Assembly (NCBI RefSeq): GCF_000002075.1
Contig: NW_004797523.1
Coordinates: 516,322-572,893 of the forward strand
Reading direction: 5' to 3'
From: Aplysia californica
Taxonomy: Eukaryota > Mollusca > Gastropoda > Aplysiida > Aplysiidae
DNA length: 56,572 nt
Below are positions 43,701-52,800 of the stretch, in pieces (the first letter of the stretch is position 1; each line of letters begins with the position of its first letter). A program made the position numbers and the translations under genes. The notes under the pieces were generated by a model. The model did not search any database. It saw only the letters and a program-made list of their open reading frames with translations, and was not told the DNA's origin.

Positions 43701-46700
43701 AGCTCTCTGCTCTTTACTAATCTTAACCATGATCACAGCAGGCAAAGGAAACTTGAGAAAAACTATCTGCAAACTTCTGTCGGCCTGTTAGACTACTGTA
43801 GTATGCAATATGGCTCAATCGTTGGGATTTTTAGTGGTAGGCCTTATGCGAACTAATGCGTCATGCTACAAAAATGGGGACATAGCTGAAAATGGGCTGT
43901 TATTTTACACGCTGCGTAAAACAAAACTATTCTGTTGATTTTTCTAAACTGAATATCAGACAAATTCCTTTTGACTTCCAAATGTTGTGTACAAATGTGA
44001 AGCGCAAAACTTCAGAGTGGAGGAAAATATTAACAATATTAACAAAAAAAGTTGTAGTTGTTCTTTTTTATTACCCTGTAGAAATGACCTACATTATTAT
44101 TATACTTATTACATTCACTTCTCAGTCTCTCATAGAGTCTTTTCTGAAGACACTGTTGAAGAGGACCACTAGCTTAACTCTTTTATCTCCGAGGGGGGTA
44201 ACAAAACCCACTATGCCGGGGCTCTTTTTTGGTACTAAATCTATAATTTACAAAAACGACACTAAATTGGTAATTAAATCAAAACAAATGAACCTGTTTT
44301 GACAGATCTTCACCTAATGAATGAAATCCCGATAAAAGAGACCTGTTTTTTGACAGATCTTCACCTAATCAATGAAATCCCGATAAAAGAGACCTGTTTT
44401 TGGCAATTGCCGAAAAGTAATTTGACGTCGAAGTCGTAATAAAGGAATGTACCCAGCGGCACAGTGGTTCTACCATGAGCCGCTGGAAGCGGCTTGCTGA
44501 AGATAAAGGGCGGTTGTTTCAGACAAGTTCGACTATGCGCTGCTTTAAAAAGCTAAAAAGTGGTGTAAAGAAAAAAAATGTGAATATCATCCAACCTTTT
44601 TGTCCACCTTCCTCAGCTGCACACCAAACATTGGCTTTTTGTCCGCGGCTTCGTTCTGGTTACTGCGCCCATTGGCGCTGGAGGTTAGCTTTGTCTTGGT
44701 GGGCGTAATCGACGTTGGTCCTGTCGTAGGTGTGTTACTGATGCTGCTGCTACGGAGTTGCTTGTTCGTGTCATCTGCTTTCTCTTTCTTGTTCTCCTCT
44801 TCTTTCGAAATCACAGTGAGCTGAGGACTCTTCTCAACTGATAGTGGTGATTGTTTCACTGACGAGTCTGAGGGGATGAGAGAAACCATGAAAGATAAAA
44901 TACGAAAGACCCGGGCTGTATGACAGCAGAAAAAGATGCTTGCTGGCGGAAACATGCAGACAGATTTAATTTGACAGAGGCCAATTTGCTACCTTCAGAT
45001 GAAGAGCAAAGAGTGTTTGCCATCTTCTTAAAAAGTCATTATCAGTATCTGACTTGAATCAATAATACAACCCCCCCCCAAAAAAAAACAAAAAACAACC
45101 CCAACCTTTACAGCAACGTTATTATCTCTAAAAGTTAAAAAGAATTTTAGTATGATTTAAAGACTATTCAGCCTCTCTCCCCAATCATTGACCTCACTTT
45201 TGTTATTATAAAATAACCAATACAGCTAGACAAGTGATTTCACAGATTTGTAGAGGATGAAAAGACTTACGTTTTTGTAACCCTTATATGCTTTGATTAA
45301 AACAACATCGAGCTTACCCACAACAGATAAGTACACTATCACAGTGTTAAGAATAAAATATGACTCATCTGATATTCATGAAAAATCTTTTGCAGAATAG
45401 ACTTTAAAGATGTAAAGAGTTAAACTTGAGAAAACTAAAGGGTTAAAATAAAATAAACCCCCCCCCAGCAACGTCACACACTACAAAAATCAAGACGAAA
45501 ATTCTGTAAGCATAACTGACCTGTAGTCGATGACGACACAGTAGATCCTGCAAGCTCGATGTGTGCAGTGCTGTTCACAGAGTTATCCCGTGACCTCTGA
45601 CCCTCAAAGCTATTGAATGAATTGTCCCTTGACCGTAACTCAACGCGTGTGGCACTGGTGCCGAATGGTGTGGCATCGGAGCTGGAGACAGAACTCCCTC
45701 TTGATTTGGACTCATTATCCGAGCCACTGAGCGGAGAGCGGAATCCAATCGGAGCGTAAGCGCTGCCTGAAATGCTACTTTTGCGGGAAGAAATGGACGA
45801 ACTTCTATCCTTTTCCAGTGGGGATTCGACATGGCTGACACTGGACTTCCTGCGCAGTTTAGTCGTCTGCTCCACATCCTTCATGGCGTCATTCTTTTCT
45901 CTCTCCGATGATTTGTCACTGGCATCGATGGAGGACAAAGAAGAGCCTGATATGCCAGAATTACCTGATTTTAGATTTTCACTTTTTTCTTTCGATTCTT
46001 CACCATTGGCTTTTTCTGCATCAGACTTCTTTCTATTCTCTGACTCTGACTTCAGCCTTGCGAGATAAGATGAAGACGAACTGGTGGGAGTGTCTGAAGT
46101 TTTACCGAGTGTTGATCGAAAACTTCCGGTAGGTTTCAGCTCTTTTTTAGGCGGTATCTCTGAATTCGACTTACTCAAGTCTACCCTGAAACTTCCAGTA
46201 GTGCGAAGAAGATCTCTCCTTGACACAGGAGCATCTGCAGAAGAGGATGACGATGATGAAGATGGTGGAGGTGGGTTTGGTTTGCTGAGGGGTGGCAAAG
46301 GTTTCTTTGTGGGGAACTCAGAAGCCTGCGAGGTTTCCTTAGGAGGAGAATCTACAGCAGGTGACCCCAGCAAACTCGCTCTTTTCGGTTTTGAAGGCAG
46401 AACAGGTTTACTGGGGATGGTAGGTGGGACTCGACCATCGGGTTTTGGCTTCAAGGGTGGCGGGGGACCTCCACGTCGAGCAAGTTTCGGAGCGGCGGCA
46501 CCAACAGCGGGCGGAGCGACCTTCGAGTCAGGTGATGGGGGCGCTGCACTGACTGACGCCGAATCCTCCATCTTTCTGCTTCTCATTTCTTGGAACAGAG
46601 AAGAACTATTTTTCACCTCTACCGTTTTCTTATCCGTTTCAAGTGCAACATTCGCTTCAGTGTTTTCTGTGGACTCCTTTGCCGTACTAACATTTTTCGA

Positions 46701-49700
46701 ATCTTTCAGCAGTTTACTCGGAAGGGTTTTGGGCAAAACACGAGGCAGGGCCACTGGCTTTGGCCTTACAGCCGGGGTGGGGGCAAGGGCGGGGGCCGGG
46801 GCCGGGGCGGACCCACAGCTCGATGCCAGGCCCGAGACGGAGTTGTCAGCAGTAACAGGAACAACTGGACTTGGGGGCTTCATGGCAGCCTGGGCAGGAA
46901 ATCCAGGCACAGAGCTCTCATTGCGTTCGGGGGAATGTTTTCTTTCTGCTCGCTTGAATGACTGTAATAAAAAATATCAGTCAATGAGGCTTTAGAGTTT
47001 GGTTTTAAATACAACATACCGGTAGTATCAGAAAACATGCAAACAGGTACAAGTTTTCAAAATAGAAGTGGAAAGCATTTTTGAAAGTAATGGACAGGTA
47101 GATTCTATGGAACATTACAGTAACTACATTACACTTATATTTATCACTACATGGCACAAGAAAGGAGGGTGAGAAACCACCTGTCGCTGGATCAATAGCA
47201 ATAAAGTAATAGCAAGTCCGCTAAAAATACAGAAATATGTTTTACAGGCTCAAAGAAAGGAGTACAACCAGGAATATTTTTTTCTCAGCTTGAAATCACT
47301 AGATCAAGCCTCACCCTAGACTTTGTAAGACCCTCCAGCAACCCTGGTATCTTGACACCCCCAGCAAACTTCTTGATCACCGGCTCTGCCTCCTCTGGTT
47401 TGTTGGGCTCGGGTTCGGGTTCAACAACAGCAGTTTTCTCCTCTTCCTTGTCTTCTGCAGGTGGTTTTGCTGGTCTCGGTTCTGAGGATAAAAAGACGAT
47501 AATTCACATTAGAATCAGGTATTTCGAATTTCTTTCACAACATATTATATAAATACATATATCTATATACAAACACTTATATGTATGAGTCTTTGCCAAT
47601 AGGTGAGGATTTCTTCATATACATTACAAAATCCTTTCCAATTCCAATAAAAATAGTTCAACAGCTTTGAAATTTGCGCATGTAATATGATGTTTCAGGT
47701 ATGGGAGCAGAGAAATAGCAGTTGGGTTATAAGAAGAAATCTTACAAATATTCTTAGCTCTGAAATCGATGTATTTTTAGAATGCAAAACGTGATGCTCC
47801 GAGTTTGTACTTTTTCTGTAGTTAAGTTCAAGAATGAAATAATTGCTGTGAAACTCGTCCTTCTACACTTTTACTACTATAACTACATTATTAGCGGTGC
47901 TATATCAGGAATAATGATATCTGTAGCTGTTTTTTCTTTGTGAGCCTTCTAGATTTTCATTTTCGAGCATAACTTGTGTAGTCATTTCGCATGGCAACTT
48001 CGATTCCCTGTGACTTCGTTTCTATCGGCCATTTTGGGGCCCTGGGACGAGAATAATATCGATCAATGTTTACTCTCTACCCTGGCTGATTCTGAGGCTG
48101 TGACTGTGTGTAATTTTGCAGAAAACAGAAATCCCACGACACCTCGTGCTCTGTCATCATTTGTTATGCTCGAAAGAACCAATCAGAAAACGAGAAACAA
48201 TAGGAGTGGAGGAACATGCATTGTTCCCGTCGATCCATTCAAAGCGTTTTGTTGTGCGATGCAAGATGGCGGGAAGAATAACAAAGGTCAAGTAGTGGTA
48301 GATCTAGATGCGACCACGCGTGCTTAGCTAGATGTCAATGAGAGGGGAAAATTTTATGTAAATTGATGATATGTTCCAAACTGACAACAAACATTTATCC
48401 ATTATGCGTCATCGTGGTTATGTTCGAAAGATATTTGGTATTTTGCATAGAGCCATAGTAAAATGTGAATTAAGTGTCATTTTTTCACCATTATCATGCA
48501 TTGTGAGTCAAACTGAATGTCCTGAATCTTTGTTGGTCAAATTTTCAAAAAACTAATTAAAATATGAAAATGGAAAGTTTTTCATTTCTTTCAGATATAA
48601 CTATGATGACACAAATGTGAACACAAAGACATTCAGAATTTTTTTTTTTCTGTGATTTTATATACTCTTCATGCTTATGTTTGAAAATTAAAGCAATGAG
48701 AAAACTATTAAATTAACTTTATGTTCCGTAAATTACATTTCAGGGTATTTTTCAATTGGTGTTATGATGGTTTTGTTCGAAAGATATATGTGAGGCAGCG
48801 TGGTGGAATCAGGCTCTCGTCAAAATAATCAAAATGAAGAAACTTGTATTTTTCCGCAGGTTTGTGAATTTTTATTAAATTTTTGTTTTTTGGCTCAACA
48901 CCTTTCATGCCCATTAAAAAACTCATTTCTGTGTGGATTTTTCAGAAAAACGTTGATTAAAGACACAGAAAATGTAAATTTTCATTTACCACGAACTCTT
49001 AAGGAAATAACTAAGCTTTAGCGGCCATTTTCTCACTAATTTTACCTCTGAAAACAGGTGACCCCCCACCTCCTTCTTTCGTATATATCTCGACTTGCAT
49101 TCAAGATAAATGGATACTTTTTTCATCCAAATAAAGCCAAGTGAACAAGCTTTAAGATGATAGCAATAACTCTACATGCCCAAAAATTGACGAGAGCCTG
49201 ATTCCACCACGCTGCCTCACATATTATATTTTGCAGAGATTAATAGTAAAATGTGAATAAAGTGGCACTTTTTCATCATTTACATGCACTGTGAGTCAAA
49301 CTGAATCTTCTGAAACGTTGTTTGCCAAAATTTTCATAAAAGAAATTAAGATATGAAAACAGAAAGTTTTAAAAATTCTTTCTGACATAATTACGATCGC
49401 ACAAATGCAAACTCAAAGGCATTCAGAATTTCTTTTTTCTGTGATCCTCACCACTTTATATGCTCTTCATGCTTATGTTTGAAAATTAAAGCAATAAGAA
49501 AACTGTTAAAATAATTTAGTAAGTTCAAATTCTAAAAAAAACATGTCATCATAGTTATGTCAGAAAGAATTTGACTTAATGTTATGTAGTGCCAGTTACA
49601 CAGCTTAGCAAGCCATCTGTAGTTCTGTAAATACATGTTTTTGTAGGAGGAGATATACATGAACAGAAAAATTCAAGTAAAAACGATATATTAAAAACAT

Positions 49701-49826
49701 TATCAACTACCCTCTGTGCTACATTTTAGGTACTCACCTATTGGCAAAAGCTCATTCGTATATACACGAGTGAGTGTGAGTGTGTGTGTGTGTGTGTGTT
49801 TGTTTGTGTGTATAATGTCAGAGAGA

Positions 49827-49858
<32 letters not shown>

Positions 49859-52800
49859 AGGAGAGAAGGCGAGAAGAAGAGAGAGAGAGAGACAGAAGGA
49901 TGGAGAAAGCAGTCAGGGAGATACACACAACAGTAAAGCGTGAAAAACCGCTACAACCGCAAACGCCATGATTCGGAGTAGTAACCACTTGCCTGTCGAG
50001 TCGTTGAATCGGTTCTCCTCGCTGTTCTCGTTCCCCGCTAGGATGGCCGCCCGACTTGGCTTCTTCCGACGTGCAATAGACCCTTTTTTGCTCAGCAACC
50101 TCTTGTGTTTACTGAGGTCAAAGTTCAGTTGTGAAGAGTCTGGGATCTGTAAAGAGAATGAAACTCTTACACATGAACTTGTGAACAATAGCAAGTTTGA
50201 TTTAGTGTGATGGTGATGATGATGATACTCATGATGATGATAATAATAATAATAATGATACTACTACTACTAATAATGATAACAACAAAACTATATAATA
50301 ATAATAATAATGATAATAATACTAATAATAAATAGTAATAATAAATGGCATTTGTGCAGAGAAATCGAGCACTTTCTTTGTGGAAATGCGCTGAATGAGT
50401 GAAAACTATTATTATCATTAAAGAACGAAAACTTGTATTAGCCGAAGAGAGACAAAATAAAATCTAGTCTGAACAACTTACGGCAACAACAGAGAAGTCC
50501 AGCATGTCTTGGTCAGGATTGTACGGTGCCTGGGTTTCCATCTACGAAGAGAAAGGAGGGAAACATTTGACTTTATTTCACAGATTAAAAAAATTCAACA
50601 TGAACAAGCTCATATTTTCTCCACCTTTTGGTTAGAAGATGTCATTACTGCAGTTGAGTTTTTGTTTGAGTTTGTTTTTGTTATAAGTGTTTTACGGCAC
50701 TTGCAACAAAATTAGGTAATAGATGTACTGAAGATTAGAAGTGTTACAAGAGAGTTACAAACACAAAAAAAGAAGGAGGACAGATAAAGACAATAAATGT
50801 CTGATAGGAAAGAAGGAGCAAACCAAACCAGAGCACCTGCCAACCACCAATGTTTTTGCTTGAGCAAATAGATGCACATTCATACAACAGCCAACATTTT
50901 GTGCAGGGAAAAGGAAGATATACAGATAGGTATAACAGAGGGAAAGAAAAGAAAAAGGACCTACCGGTGCTGCCCTCCAATCTCTCACTTGTTCTTTAGT
51001 TTGAGTTAGAGATTTATGGAACTCATAACACCAATAGGTCAAATAAGTGCTAAAAATTAGAGGTTTTACTGGCGAGATACATACAAAAAAAAGAGAGAGA
51101 AGAGATAAAGGCCACAGATGTTTGGCTGGAAAGAAAAAGCAACCACACAAGAGGACCCGCCAACAACCCACTCCCACAAAGCCAACCACGAGTCAGTTGT
51201 CAGGTATGGACATGCCAACTGCCCACGGCGGGCTAGGGTGAATATGGTTAAGAGGCAGGGACCTCCAAACAACAACTATCTCTGACAGGACAACACCATG
51301 AGACACAAACACATCACAGGACACAGACTCAATTTAACAAGATGGCACCATCAGAAACATCACAGGACACAAATCAACAAACAAAACAGCACCATTGGAC
51401 ACAAATCAACAAACAAAACAGCACCATTGGACACAAATCAACAAACAAAACAGCACCATTGGACACAAATCAACAAACAAAACAGCAGTATCGAATACAC
51501 ATACATCACAGGACACAAATCAACTAAAAAGTCACAGCATGCATCATCAGAGACATCGAAGGACATAAAACTACAGAAAAGACGTCACAATTTTAAAAAA
51601 TAATCTCAACACAAAAATCAACAAACAAAAGAACATGACATTGTCTTTTTGTTTTAGTAAAGGTTTTACGGCACTTGCAACTGCATAAAGTCATATAAGT
51701 GCCAAGGGGTGGGTGTCAACAGAGAAGTCCCTACAGGGATCAGGCTTACTCTGCTCACCTCTCTAACTTCAACAGCACAAGGTCTACTTCGACTAACAAG
51801 GCACCCCGGAAATAGCGGGTCACAAGAGTGTGATAAACATACAAAAGAAGTGAAGAAAAAATGACGATAGTTAGCAAGGATTAGGAAAGAAAAAGCAGTT
51901 CCCTGTTGCAGTTCAGGCACATTATGAGCATGACATTGATAAATCAGCCCATTCACAATTACAATTCTACTGTGCATAAGAACATTGTTAATGTCCCCCC
52001 TTTTAGAAAGGCCTAAAGACACTTCAGTCAGTAGCACCGTCCCGGTGGGGTAGCACCACAGAACATAAATCAAAAGACATGACATCACAATGAGAAACAT
52101 CATAGAATACAAAGTCACACCAACAAGGCAGCACAATCAAACACAGACATACATGACAAAAATCAAGACACTATTCAAGAAACATCACAGGACACAAACA
52201 CCTACAAACCTGAACAATCTCTCTATTCTCTTTCCCGTCCACCATCTCCTTCTCTCCCTTTCCATCCATCTTCTCTTCCTCCGACACCTCTACTGTCTTC
52301 CCCTCCATGACGCCGTCATTTACGTCAACACTGGGTGTGGATACCAGGATATCGGGGAAAGATTCCGTCTCTGCGCTCACCTCAGGACTTGACTTCACGA
52401 CAGACACCGGCCCATCAGTTTCATCAGTCTGGTTGTCTGAGGGTGTGGTAAAGCTTGACACCTGAAATGATAAAATTTTTAAAAAATTAAAAATATATAT
52501 ATATATACATATACAGGGTGTCCAAAAAGCTGCGCATCATCCTAAAATTCTTCTTTTTTTTTTTCTCTCCTTGTTTCAGGTTGAATGATTCAGAAGTTTA
52601 TTAGTGAGGAAAAAAAATGGCCGAGATAGAATTGAAATTGTACTTATGTTCGGCAGACTTGTACTAATGAAAATGGTGTTCAATTCGCTAAATACACAAG
52701 AACAAAACTATAAAATGTTTCATGGATCACTATTTTACACAGATCATGTTTCTACAGGTAAAGAACTTTTTCTCCAGTGTAATTTATACAAATTCATACA

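Noticed and set aside
46084-46995. 303-codon + strand open frame
   Set aside because: It is the antisense of the large CRACD-like exon 45521-46961; the - strand frame has consistent splice sites and motif content, and the + frame is a by-product of biased codons.
47974-48327. 117-codon + strand frame as a gene
   Set aside because: No recognisable domain or splice context; it overlaps a small inverted repeat in an intron of the opposite-strand gene. It could be an unrecognised repeat, and I leave it open.
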